Shown here: piece by piece, positions 44,003-53,508 of the stretch
Numbering within the stretch: the stretch's first letter is position 1
Layout of the letters: each line of letters begins with the position of its first letter
Position numbers and translations under genes: made by a program
Assembly (NCBI GenBank): GCA_016291655.1
Contig: JAEEYF010000030.1
Span: 28,945-92,944, forward strand
Direction of reading: 5' to 3'
DNA: 64,000 bases
From: Lachnospiraceae bacterium
GTDB lineage: Bacteria > Bacillota > Clostridia > Lachnospirales > Lachnospiraceae
The notes under the pieces: generated by a model
Told to the model about the DNA's origin: nothing
The model's input: the letters and a program-made list of their open reading frames with translations, nothing else
The model's database searches: none

Positions 44003-44869
44003 ATGAAAACAGCTGTGGTAACTGACAGTAACAGTGGAATTACGCAGGCAGAAGCAAAAGAAATGGGGATCTTCGTTCTTCCTATGCCTTTTTTTATAAA
44101 TGACGAGCTATTTTACGAGGACATCACCCTTACACAGGAGCAGTTCTACGAAAAACTGCTGCAGGACGCAAACATTAAGACCAGCCAGCCTTCTCCCGGA
44201 GAGGTTATGGACATGTGGGACAAGGTCCTCGAAGAATATGACGAGCTGGTTTACATTCCCATGTCTTCAGGCCTCAGCAAGTCCTGCGAGACGGCTTATA
44301 TGCTTGCAAACGACTATGAGAATAAGGTTTATGTCATTGACGATCAGAGAATTTCCATCACCATGCGCCGTGCGGTCTACGATGCGCAGGAGATGATAAA
44401 GAACGGTAAAACAGCGGCGGAGATCAAGGCAAAGCTTGAGGAAGAAAAGCTGGAATCAAGCATCTATATTACCCTTGAAACCCTCAAGTATCTTAAAAAG
44501 GGCGGCAGGATCACGCCTGCGGCCGCAGCCATCGGAACGGTGCTGAACATTAAGCCCGTTTTGCAGATTCAGGGGCAGAAGCTTGATGCCTATACAAAGG
44601 TGCGCGGAAAAGATGCCGGCAGAAAAAAGATGATCGATGCTGTCCGTAAGGATCTGGACACCAGATTTGCAAAGTATAAGGGACAGATGCACCTTGACCT
44701 TGCTTATTCGGGCAATTACGAAGAGGCTTTGGGCTGGAGAGACCAGGTTCTTGAAGCATTTCCCGAATTTGATGTGAAGGACGTGCATATGGATGCTCTT
44801 TCTCTTTCCGTTTCCTGCCACATCGGACACGGAGCTTTGGCAGTGGCAGTATCCAAGAGCGTTTATTAA
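44003..44869 (+). CDS. DegV-family fatty-acid-binding protein
   Basis: 288 residues. DegV/FakB proteins bind a fatty acid and present it to the kinase FakA for phosphorylation. Seen: VVTDSNSGI at the N terminus, TSQPSPGEV, the PMSSGLSKSCETA lipid-head segment, LKKGGRITPAAAAIGTVLNIKPVL and the C-terminal CHIGHGALAVAV. AGGGGGTT is the probable RBS. It is followed 12 bases later by tgt, probably in one operon though the functions are unrelated. Confidence 0.93.
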   Translation: MKTAVVTDSNSGITQAEAKEMGIFVLPMPFFINDELFYEDITLTQEQFYEKLLQDANIKTSQPSPGEVMDMWDKVLEEYDELVYIPMSSGLSKSCETAYMLANDYENKVYVIDDQRISITMRRAVYDAQEMIKNGKTAAEIKAKLEEEKLESSIYITLETLKYLKKGGRITPAAAAIGTVLNIKPVLQIQGQKLDAYTKVRGKDAGRKKMIDAVRKDLDTRFAKYKGQMHLDLAYSGNYEEALGWRDQVLEAFPEFDVKDVHMDALSLSVSCHIGHGALAVAVSKSVY

Positions 44870-46015
<1,146 letters not shown>

Positions 46016-46059
46016 GTTGGAAATATTTAGTCTTTTTCCGTTTGTTATATATTTTTTAT

Positions 46060-46088
46060 TTGACTTTATGGTAAAATCATAGTAAAGT
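46060..46088 (+). promoter_or_regulatory. Candidate yajC promoter
   Basis: TTGACT (46060-46065), 17 bases, TAAAGT (46083-46088). Moderate match. Confidence 0.5.
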
Positions 46089-46146
46089 AAAGCGCGTTAG
46101 CACATTATCTTGGGGTTACCCGAATACAGTAAGAGAGGTTTTTAGA

Positions 46147-46557
46147 ATGGATATGTTTTTTGCAATCGCAACAACAGCAGAGGGCGGCGGCCTTTTGGGC
46201 GGTCCTGTTATGCTTGTTTTTTACCTTGTTTTGATCGGCGGTCTCATGTATTTCATGATCATCCGTCCTCAGAAGAAGCAGCAGAGACAGCAGGATGAAC
46301 TCATGAACTCACTTGAGATCGGTGACAGCGTCTGCACAACAGGCGGTTTCTACGGAGTAGTTATCGACAAGGTTGATGAAAACGTAGTTATAGTTGAGTT
46401 CGGTAACAACAAGAATTGCCGTATTCCTATGAAAAAGACGGCTATCGTTGAGGTTGAGAAGCCTTACGATCCCAATAAAGCCGCAAATACGTCCACAACT
46501 CCCGAAGAGCCCAAGAAGAGCCTTTTCGCAAAGAAGGATAAGGACGAATTAAAGTAA
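46147..46557 (+). CDS. yajC: Preprotein translocase subunit YajC
   Basis: 136 residues. One membrane helix (VMLVFYLVLIGGLMYFMIIRP) is followed by the conserved PQKKQQRQQDELMNSLEIGD and CTTGGFYGVVIDKVDENVVIVEF, the YajC domain. A Lys/Glu-rich tail of about 45 residues extends beyond the usual ~90-110. It is an accessory subunit of the SecDF complex. AGAGAGG precedes the ATG. The secDF genes are not in this window. Confidence 0.95.
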   Translation: MDMFFAIATTAEGGGLLGGPVMLVFYLVLIGGLMYFMIIRPQKKQQRQQDELMNSLEIGDSVCTTGGFYGVVIDKVDENVVIVEFGNNKNCRIPMKKTAIVEVEKPYDPNKAANTSTTPEEPKKSLFAKKDKDELK

Positions 46558-46596
46558 AAGCAATAAAAAAAATAATATAAAACGAGGTGCTTCAAA

Positions 46597-48126
46597 ATGA
46601 AGAAAAGATTTCTCATTTACTTAGCGGTACTCAGTTTACTCTGCGGTTGCGGAGATGCGAGAGTGCAGAAAGGAGGCGCCGACAGCAAAACAGTGACCGA
46701 AGGTGGAAGCCTTTTGGTCGGAATCACACAGGATCTAGACAGTCTTGACCCACACGTTGCAGTTGCGGCAGGAACCGACGAAGTTCTGTACAATATCTTC
46801 GAAGGCCTTGTAAAGGTCGATGAAAAGGGCAATATGAATCCGGCAGTAGCTGAAAGCTACAAGATCTCGGAGGATGCGAAGACTTACACATTTACTCTTC
46901 GCGACAATGTCAAGTTTCATAACGGAGATGTTGTAACAACTGAAGACGTGGTTTACTCACTGAAAAGGTGTGCCGGGTTCACAGAAGCATATGATCCTAA
47001 TGTGCTTGTGGAGTCGGCGCTTTCTATTGTTACGGACATATATGCTCCGGACGAAAAAACCGTAGTTTTGACTCTTTCAGAGCCTAATACGGAACTCATT
47101 TACTATTTAAACAGTGCCATTATTCCTGCGGACTATAAGGATCAGGCAAAGGCTCCCGTCGGAACCGGCCCCTTCAAGTTCGTGTCCTACGAGCCTTTAC
47201 AGAGCTTCGTGATCGAAAAGAATAATGACTACTACGGCACAAAGCCCCATTTGGACAAGGTTACCTTTAAGATCTTTGCAAACGTGGATGCGGCTTTTAT
47301 GGAACTTCTCGCCGGCTCCGTGGATGTAATGACTCAGCTTCAGGCGGATCAGTGCAAGCAGCTGGAAGACAAGTACAACATCGTGGGAGCAAGCTATAAC
47401 CTTGTACAGGCTCTTTTCCTTAACAATGATTTTGAGCCTTTTAAGAATGTCAAGGTTCGTCAGGCGCTGTGCCATGCCATTGACAGAAACGAGATCAACC
47501 AAATGATCTCCGAGGGACAGGGCAGCCTTATCGGCAGCGGTATGTTCCCGGGAATATCCACCTACTTTGCGGATGACCTTGTAAACTACTATGATTACAA
47601 TCCCGAGAAGGCCAAGACTCTCCTCAAGGAAGCAGGGTACGAAAACCTGAGCTTTACCGTAAGGATCCCTTCCGCCTATGATTCACACGTGGCTACCGGA
47701 CAGATCATAGTGGAGCAGCTCAAGAAGGTCGGAGTTACCATGAAGATCGACACGATCGAGTGGTCCTCTTGGCTTTCGGATGTATACAGGAACAGAGAAT
47801 TTGAGGCTACCATCATCGGTCTTGACGCAAACCTGGCTCCTTCGGACATCCTTAAGAGATACAATACCACAGCAAAGAACAACTTTATCAACTATAAGAA
47901 CGCTTCCTTTGATGAAGCTTACAAGAGTGGGGTGAATTCCATCAGCACCGATGATAAGATCAAGTACTATCATGAGTGCCAGGAACTTCTCACCAAGGAT
48001 GCGGCATCCGTATTTATCCAGGATCCCGCACAGCTCACAGCAGTAAAGAAGGGTCTGGACGGCTATACACCTTACCCGGTTTACGTCTTTGACGCATCCA
48101 AGATCTATTATTGCACTACAAAATAA
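46597..48126 (+). CDS. Peptide/nickel-type ABC transporter binding lipoprotein
   Basis: 509 residues, SBP_bac_5 family at normal length. Lipoprotein signal with Cys18 (LLCGC), then GITQDLDSLDPHVAVAAGTDEV, YTFTLRDNVKFHNGDVVTTEDVVYSLKR and VRQALCHAIDRNEI. It belongs to the dipeptide/oligopeptide/nickel group; the ligand is not determined. GAGGTG lies before the ATG. Two permease genes and one fused ATPase gene follow in the same direction. Confidence 0.93.
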   Translation: MKKRFLIYLAVLSLLCGCGDARVQKGGADSKTVTEGGSLLVGITQDLDSLDPHVAVAAGTDEVLYNIFEGLVKVDEKGNMNPAVAESYKISEDAKTYTFTLRDNVKFHNGDVVTTEDVVYSLKRCAGFTEAYDPNVLVESALSIVTDIYAPDEKTVVLTLSEPNTELIYYLNSAIIPADYKDQAKAPVGTGPFKFVSYEPLQSFVIEKNNDYYGTKPHLDKVTFKIFANVDAAFMELLAGSVDVMTQLQADQCKQLEDKYNIVGASYNLVQALFLNNDFEPFKNVKVRQALCHAIDRNEINQMISEGQGSLIGSGMFPGISTYFADDLVNYYDYNPEKAKTLLKEAGYENLSFTVRIPSAYDSHVATGQIIVEQLKKVGVTMKIDTIEWSSWLSDVYRNREFEATIIGLDANLAPSDILKRYNTTAKNNFINYKNASFDEAYKSGVNSISTDDKIKYYHECQELLTKDAASVFIQDPAQLTAVKKGLDGYTPYPVYVFDASKIYYCTTK

Positions 48127-48211
48127 GGTCGAGAAGGCATATGCCTGCTTGACCGTAACAATCGTAATAAGTGCAGGCCTGAGCCTGCTTGACGACTTAG
48201 GGAGGTCGCAG

Positions 48212-49156
48212 ATGAAATATATCATTAAGAAAATCGCATCACTTGTGATTACGCTGTTGATCATTTCATTTGTGACCTTCCTTGCTTTTTCCGTGATACC
48301 CGGAGATGCGGCTGCTTCAAGGCTGGGCATGGATGCGACCGAGGAGCAGGTAGAGGCTTTGAGGGAAGAGATGGGGCTTAACGACCATTTTATCGTGCAG
48401 TACGGCAGGTGGTTGGGAAAGGCCCTGACCGGGGATTTTGGGGATTCGTACAGATATCATATGCCTGTAACAACGCTCATTTCCGACAGACTGGGAGCAA
48501 CCCTGGGACTTGCGGTAATGTCGCTGGTGCTGATCCTGGTGGTTTCGGTCCCGCTGAGCCTTTTAAGTGCGGCAAAACCCAACGGAACCGTGGATAACGT
48601 GCTCACGGTTTTGACTCAGGTGGGGATGGCGGTTCCGCAATTTTTCTTAGGGATCGTTCTGACGCTGGTTTTCGGGATTATTCTGGCGTGGTTCAAGACG
48701 GGCGGTTACGTTTCGCCGGGAGAGGATTTCGGCGGATTTCTGAGTTTTATGATCCTTCCTGCCGTTTCGGTAGCTATCCCGAAGCTTTCCATGATGGTGA
48801 AGTACTTGCGAGACTGCATAGTTTCCGAGAAGAAGAATGACTATGTTCGCACCGCCAAGGCAAAGGGAAACGGTGAAGCTGCCATACTTTTCAAACATGT
48901 TCTGAAAAATGCCGTGATCTCGGCGATCACGTTTTTTGCGATGATAGCTGCGGAAGCATTTGCGGGCAGTATCGTAGTGGAACAGGTATTCGGAATTCCG
49001 GGCCTCGGAAGGCTTCTGGTCAATTCCATTTCAAGCAGAGATTTTCCGGTCGTTAACGCGATCGTTTTATATATGGCCGCGCTGGTGGTTGTCATGAACA
49101 CCTTGGCGGATATTTCCTATCGTATCGTAGATCCGAGAGTTTCAAGGGCGGATTAG
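48212..49156 (+). CDS. Peptide/nickel-type ABC transporter permease (DppB-like)
   Basis: The ATG at 48212 follows GGGAGGTC and starts at the first membrane helix (MKYIIKKIASLVITLLIISF); an upstream extension of 41 codons has no RBS and overlaps the previous gene. 314 residues with six membrane helices and the coupling loop RTAKAKGNGEAAILFKHVLKNA, ending in DISYRIVDPRV. Partner of the next permease. Confidence 0.94.
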   Translation: MKYIIKKIASLVITLLIISFVTFLAFSVIPGDAAASRLGMDATEEQVEALREEMGLNDHFIVQYGRWLGKALTGDFGDSYRYHMPVTTLISDRLGATLGLAVMSLVLILVVSVPLSLLSAAKPNGTVDNVLTVLTQVGMAVPQFFLGIVLTLVFGIILAWFKTGGYVSPGEDFGGFLSFMILPAVSVAIPKLSMMVKYLRDCIVSEKKNDYVRTAKAKGNGEAAILFKHVLKNAVISAITFFAMIAAEAFAGSIVVEQVFGIPGLGRLLVNSISSRDFPVVNAIVLYMAALVVVMNTLADISYRIVDPRVSRAD

Positions 49157-49175
49157 TGGCTGCAAGGGCTTAAGA

Positions 49176-49991
49176 ATGAAGATCAAAAAGCGGATTTCGA
49201 CAATCAAATATGCCAAATCCTTCAGGGCGGGCATCATAATGGTGGCAGTGATACTGGTGTTTGCGATCATCGGTCTTTGCTGGACGCCTTATGATGTGAA
49301 TGAGATGAGTTACATCGCAAAGAACAGCGCGCCCTCTCTTTCGCATCCCTTCGGAACGGATAATTTCGGGCGGGATGTGCTCAGTCGTGTTATGCAGGGG
49401 GCATCGCTCTCCTTCCTGATCGCGGTTGCGGTGGTTGGAACGGGAGCCGTGATCGGAACCGTCATAGGAGCGCTGACCGGCTACTTCGGCGGGATCGTCG
49501 ACACCGTGCTGATGCGTGTGAACGATGCGCTTTCGGCTTTTCCGAGTGTGCTGCTCGCGCTGGTCATTATTGCGGTGATCGGAAACGGCAAGTACAACCT
49601 GATCCTTGCCTTGGGCATAGTTTTTATTCCCAGCTATGTCAGAGTGGTGAGGGGCGAGGTTCTGAAACAGAAAGAACTGGATTATGTGAAAAACATGAAG
49701 CTCATGGGAGCATCCGATCTTCACATAATCTTTGCAGATATATTACCGAACATTAGGACTGCGCTAACCGCGTCCATCCTTATCGGTTTCCAGAACGCGG
49801 TGCTGGCGGAAGCGGGCATGAGCTATCTGGGACTCGGCGTAACACCGCCGGACCCGAGCCTGGGGCGTATGCTTTCCGAAGCGCAGAGTTGTTTGATCTA
49901 CGCGCCGTGGTATGCAATAGCGCCCGGCTTAACCATATTGTTTTTGACACTGGGATTGGGATTTGTATCGCATGGACTTGCTGAACGTTAG
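49176..49991 (+). CDS. Peptide/nickel-type ABC transporter permease (DppC-like)
   Basis: 271 residues: N-terminal membrane helix, GTDNFGRDVLSRVMQGA block, five further helices, the coupling loop EVLKQKELDYVKNMKLMGASDLHIIFADILPN and LGLGVTPPDPSLGRML. Normal length, unlike the OppC of the first importer. The start is 20 bases after the previous gene and the end overlaps the ATPase gene by 20 bases. Confidence 0.94.
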   Translation: MKIKKRISTIKYAKSFRAGIIMVAVILVFAIIGLCWTPYDVNEMSYIAKNSAPSLSHPFGTDNFGRDVLSRVMQGASLSFLIAVAVVGTGAVIGTVIGALTGYFGGIVDTVLMRVNDALSAFPSVLLALVIIAVIGNGKYNLILALGIVFIPSYVRVVRGEVLKQKELDYVKNMKLMGASDLHIIFADILPNIRTALTASILIGFQNAVLAEAGMSYLGLGVTPPDPSLGRMLSEAQSCLIYAPWYAIAPGLTILFLTLGLGFVSHGLAER

Positions 49992-51477
49992 TAAACTGAA
50001 TATAAAAGTGGACGTTCCGGGCGGTGAGAAGAAGCTGGTCAAGGACGTGAGTTTCACTGTCGGCAGCGGCGAGATCCTGGGCCTTGTAGGCGCATCCGGG
50101 TCCGGAAAAAGCCTGACTTCAATGGCTATTACGCACATCCTTCGGAAGGAATACAAGATCTCTTCGGAAGAGATTACTTTTGACGGCAAAAGGCTGGACC
50201 TCATGAGCGAAAAGGAATTGTGCGACATCAGAGGCCGCGAGATAGCATATGTCTTCCAGGAGCCTATGACTTCCCTGAACCCGCTCTTAAGGATCGGGCG
50301 TCAGGTGGAAGAACCGTTGAACATCCATAATATCGAGTTTGAGTCCAAGGAAAAGAAGCTTGAGGCGGTCAAGGAAGCCTTGAGGGATGCGGGACTCGAA
50401 CCCACCCGCGGACTATTGAGAGCCTATCCTCATCAGCTTTCCGGCGGTCAGCGTCAGAGAGTTATGATCGCGATGGCATTCATATGCAATCCGAAGCTTT
50501 TGGTGGCGGACGAGATCACCACGGCGCTGGATGTGGACACCACCAACATTATCGCCGAGCTTTTGATGGAAAGAAGAAAGAAGTTCGGGACTTCCATAAT
50601 CTTTATCTCTCACGACACAAAGCTGGTGAAGAGAGTTTCCGACAGGATCCTGCATATGAAAAACGGAGAAATGGTGGAGGATATTGAGAAGCTTTCGGAA
50701 GAGGCTGAGGTAAGAAAGAACACGGTTAAGAAGCAGGAAGCGGATGAAACAGGGGAAAAGGACGCGAAAGTCATTTTGGAAGTGAAGGATCTCTGCTTTG
50801 CCTATGCAGACAGGAGCATTCTCGGGAAAGTCACCCTGAAGCCGGTCCTGAAAGATGTGAGCCTTAAGCTTTACGAGGGCGAAACCCTGGGAATCGTCGG
50901 AAAGAGCGGCTCGGGGAAATCCACTCTCGTGAAGACCATATGCGGGCTGCAAAAACCCGGCTCGGGAGCCATATGCTTTGAGGAAGGATACGAGTATCCT
51001 CAGATGGTGTTCCAGGATCCTTACTCAAGCCTTAATCCTGCAAGGTCCGTGGGACGCATACTGTATGAAGCGATCCTCATGGGCGAAAGGCGGGCTGCGA
51101 AGGGGCATTCGGGCGAGCGGAAGGCAAAAAAAGTGGCAAAGACTTTAGCACGGCAAGTTGTTTTCGATATGCTGAAAAGTGTTGACTTAAAATCGGAGAT
51201 AGCGTATCGTAAAATAAGCGAACTTTCGGGCGGTGAAAGACAACGGGTTGCGATCGCTACCGCTCTCATAACAAGGCCGGGCATAGTCATCCTTGACGAA
51301 CCTGTGTCTGCAATTGATGCAAATGTACAGGAGCAGATCCTTGCTCTTTTAAGAAAGCTGAAAAGTACTTTCGGTTGTTCATACATTTTCATTTCTCATG
51401 ACCCGGAGGTTATCGCGAAAATCTGCGATAGGGTTTTGGTTATTGAAGATGGCGGAATCAAAGGAAAAGAAAGATAA
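49972..51477 (+). CDS. Fused two-domain ABC ATPase (DppD-DppF type)
   Basis: The ATG at 49972 lies inside the preceding permease gene. 501 residues with two complete nucleotide-binding domains. First: Walker A GASGSGKS, Q-loop YVFQEPMTSLNP, signature QLSGGQRQRV, Walker B LVADEITTALD, SHD. Second: Walker A GKSGSGKST, Q-loop MVFQDPYSSLNP, signature ELSGGERQRVA, Walker B VILDEPVSAID, SHD. A charged linker of about 30 residues joins them near residue 250. It provides both ATPase subunits of the importer. Its end overlaps the next gene by 29 bases. Confidence 0.94.
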   Translation: MDLLNVSKLNIKVDVPGGEKKLVKDVSFTVGSGEILGLVGASGSGKSLTSMAITHILRKEYKISSEEITFDGKRLDLMSEKELCDIRGREIAYVFQEPMTSLNPLLRIGRQVEEPLNIHNIEFESKEKKLEAVKEALRDAGLEPTRGLLRAYPHQLSGGQRQRVMIAMAFICNPKLLVADEITTALDVDTTNIIAELLMERRKKFGTSIIFISHDTKLVKRVSDRILHMKNGEMVEDIEKLSEEAEVRKNTVKKQEADETGEKDAKVILEVKDLCFAYADRSILGKVTLKPVLKDVSLKLYEGETLGIVGKSGSGKSTLVKTICGLQKPGSGAICFEEGYEYPQMVFQDPYSSLNPARSVGRILYEAILMGERRAAKGHSGERKAKKVAKTLARQVVFDMLKSVDLKSEIAYRKISELSGGERQRVAIATALITRPGIVILDEPVSAIDANVQEQILALLRKLKSTFGCSYIFISHDPEVIAKICDRVLVIEDGGIKGKER

Positions 51478-53341
51478 GAGTGCAAATTTCATATGGAAAT
51501 ACATCTGGCGGCACAGGATCGCATATTTCTTCGGTCTTGTGGCGCTTTTTGTTGTGGATTACGTGAACCTTTACGTGCCCCAGTATACGGGCGAGATCGT
51601 TGACGGACTTACCGACGGGACCCTGAATAAAGACGGACTTTTTTTGCTCGTTTTCCGTATACTCGGAATAGGTCTGATCATTATGACCATGCGTTTTTTG
51701 TGGAGATATACCCTCTTCGGCTCCTGCCGTAAGATCGAGTACGAGATCCGCGTGGACCTGTACAACCATCTGTCCGGGCAGTCGACAAACTTTTATAACA
51801 ACAACAAGACCGGTGATCTCATGAGCTATTTCACCAACGACCTGGGGGCGATCCGTCAGGCGGTTGGAATGGCTGTCATCTCAACATTCGATGCCAGCGT
51901 AATGACCATCATGGTGCTGATCAAGATGGCGATATATGTAAATCTGCCTTTGACGGGGCTTGCGATCATTCCCATGATCGTGATCCTTTTCGGCGGAGTC
52001 AGGTACGGCGCTGAGATCGAGAAGAGATTTGACGAGAAGCAGGCGGCTTTTTCAAAGATGTCCGACAAGGTGCAGGAAAGCATATCGGGCATACGCGTGA
52101 TCAAGGCTTTTGTTCAGGAAGATGAGGAATTAAAGAGCTTTGCAAAAACAAATGCCTATAATAAAAAGAAGAATCTTCGTATTGTGAGCCTGATGGCGGT
52201 CGTTATGCCTATGCTTGATCTTCTTATCGGAATCTCCAGTGTTATTACCCTCCTTTACGGCGGCTGGCTGGTAGTGAACGGAAAATTAAGTCCCGGACGT
52301 TTTGTGGCTTTCACCAACTATATAGGCATGTTGGTATGGCCCATGATCGCCATGGGTGATTCCATTACAAGTTTCTCACAGGGAATCGCTTCCATGAAGC
52401 GTATCGGCGCTATTTTTAAGGTTGAACCCGAGATCAGGGATACGGCCAAAACAGACAACAGTATTACGGATCTTGGCGGAAATATTGAATTTAGGAATCT
52501 GACTTTTAAATATAAGGAAAGCCTTCCGGAGGTTCTGTCGGGCATCGATCTGAAGATCCCCGCAGGTTCCTCCCTTGCCATCATCGGTAAGACGGGCTGC
52601 GGAAAGAGCACGATTGCCAACCTTCTTCTTCATATGCACAATGTGGAAGACGGGCAGATCTTCTTCGACGGCCATGACATCAACACAATTCCGCTACATG
52701 TGCTCCGTTCCAAGATAGCCTATGTACAGCAGGACAACTTCCTGTTCTCCGATACCCTGCAGACCAACATCGCGTTCGGAAAACGCGAATTTAAGGCTGC
52801 TCCCAGAAACAAGAGAATAGATAACAGGATAGTTTTAAATAAAAACGACAGTATGGAAGCCTATCTCGAAGCAGAGTTTGCGCGCCGTGAAAGCGCCGCC
52901 GACAAGGCGTATGACGATCTGGCAGAGGTTCAGGAGGCAGCAAAGGCAGCCTGCATCCATGACAACATCATGGAATTCCCGAAGGGCTACGCCACCATGG
53001 TGGGAGAACGAGGCGTCACGGTGTCCGGCGGCCAAAAGCAGCGTTCCTCCATTGCCCGTGCCCTCATGAAGGATTCCGCGATACTGATCCTGGATGATTC
53101 CCTCTCCGCGGTAGACACAGACACCGAGGAGCAGATCCTCACCAACCTTAAGAAAAACAGGGCCGGCAAGACCACCATCATCATCGCCCACAGGATCTCC
53201 ACCATCGAGCACTGCGACAAGATCGCAGTCCTTGACGATGGCAAGATCGTGGAGTACGGCTCCCATGCCGAGCTTATAAAGCTCGGCGGCCAATATGCCC
53301 AGCTCTACGAAAAACAAAAGCTGGAGGAGGCCCTCGCCTGA
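51449..53341 (+). CDS. Heterodimeric ABC exporter, subunit with degenerate ATP site
   Basis: Start at 51449, within the importer ATPase gene, with no clear RBS. 630 residues: six-helix exporter domain (about 20-310) and C-terminal ATPase domain with Walker A GKTGCGKST, Q-loop YVQQDNFLFSD, signature VSGGQKQRS and H-loop AHR. Walker B reads ILILDDS, so the catalytic Glu is Asp, as in the degenerate-site subunits of BmrCD, LmrCD and TM287/288. About 45 extra charged residues (about 442-490) sit between Q-loop and signature. It should pair with the next gene product to export lipids, drugs or peptides. Confidence 0.92.
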   Translation: MAESKEKKDKSANFIWKYIWRHRIAYFFGLVALFVVDYVNLYVPQYTGEIVDGLTDGTLNKDGLFLLVFRILGIGLIIMTMRFLWRYTLFGSCRKIEYEIRVDLYNHLSGQSTNFYNNNKTGDLMSYFTNDLGAIRQAVGMAVISTFDASVMTIMVLIKMAIYVNLPLTGLAIIPMIVILFGGVRYGAEIEKRFDEKQAAFSKMSDKVQESISGIRVIKAFVQEDEELKSFAKTNAYNKKKNLRIVSLMAVVMPMLDLLIGISSVITLLYGGWLVVNGKLSPGRFVAFTNYIGMLVWPMIAMGDSITSFSQGIASMKRIGAIFKVEPEIRDTAKTDNSITDLGGNIEFRNLTFKYKESLPEVLSGIDLKIPAGSSLAIIGKTGCGKSTIANLLLHMHNVEDGQIFFDGHDINTIPLHVLRSKIAYVQQDNFLFSDTLQTNIAFGKREFKAAPRNKRIDNRIVLNKNDSMEAYLEAEFARRESAADKAYDDLAEVQEAAKAACIHDNIMEFPKGYATMVGERGVTVSGGQKQRSSIARALMKDSAILILDDSLSAVDTDTEEQILTNLKKNRAGKTTIIIAHRISTIEHCDKIAVLDDGKIVEYGSHAELIKLGGQYAQLYEKQKLEEALA

Positions 53342-53343
53342 AA

Positions 53344-53407
53344 TGAACCTCGGGGACGGGGTTATGGTGTCATTTTTTGAAACCTCGGGGACGGGGTTAT
53401 GGTATCA
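53344..53407 (+). repeat. Dispersed element, copies 6 and 7 in tandem
   Basis: Copies at 53344-53372 and 53378-53407, both with the G-rich core on the + strand and TGAACCT or TGAAACCT at the left, GGTGTCA or GGTATCA at the right. Copy 6 ends in TTTTTT and may act as a terminator between the two exporter genes. Confidence 0.9.
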
Positions 53408-53508
53408 TTTTTGAAAAAAAATCGGGAGTTCCCAATAATAGATACATCGGAAATAGAAAAAAAGGGAAAATCGATGTAAATAGCATTATAAATAGGGATT
53501 TTAACAAG

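Noticed and set aside
53377..53508. N-terminal extension of the second exporter subunit (KPRGRGYG start)
   Set aside because: Those codons are the dispersed element read through; homologues start near the MENLEKKQKKK region.
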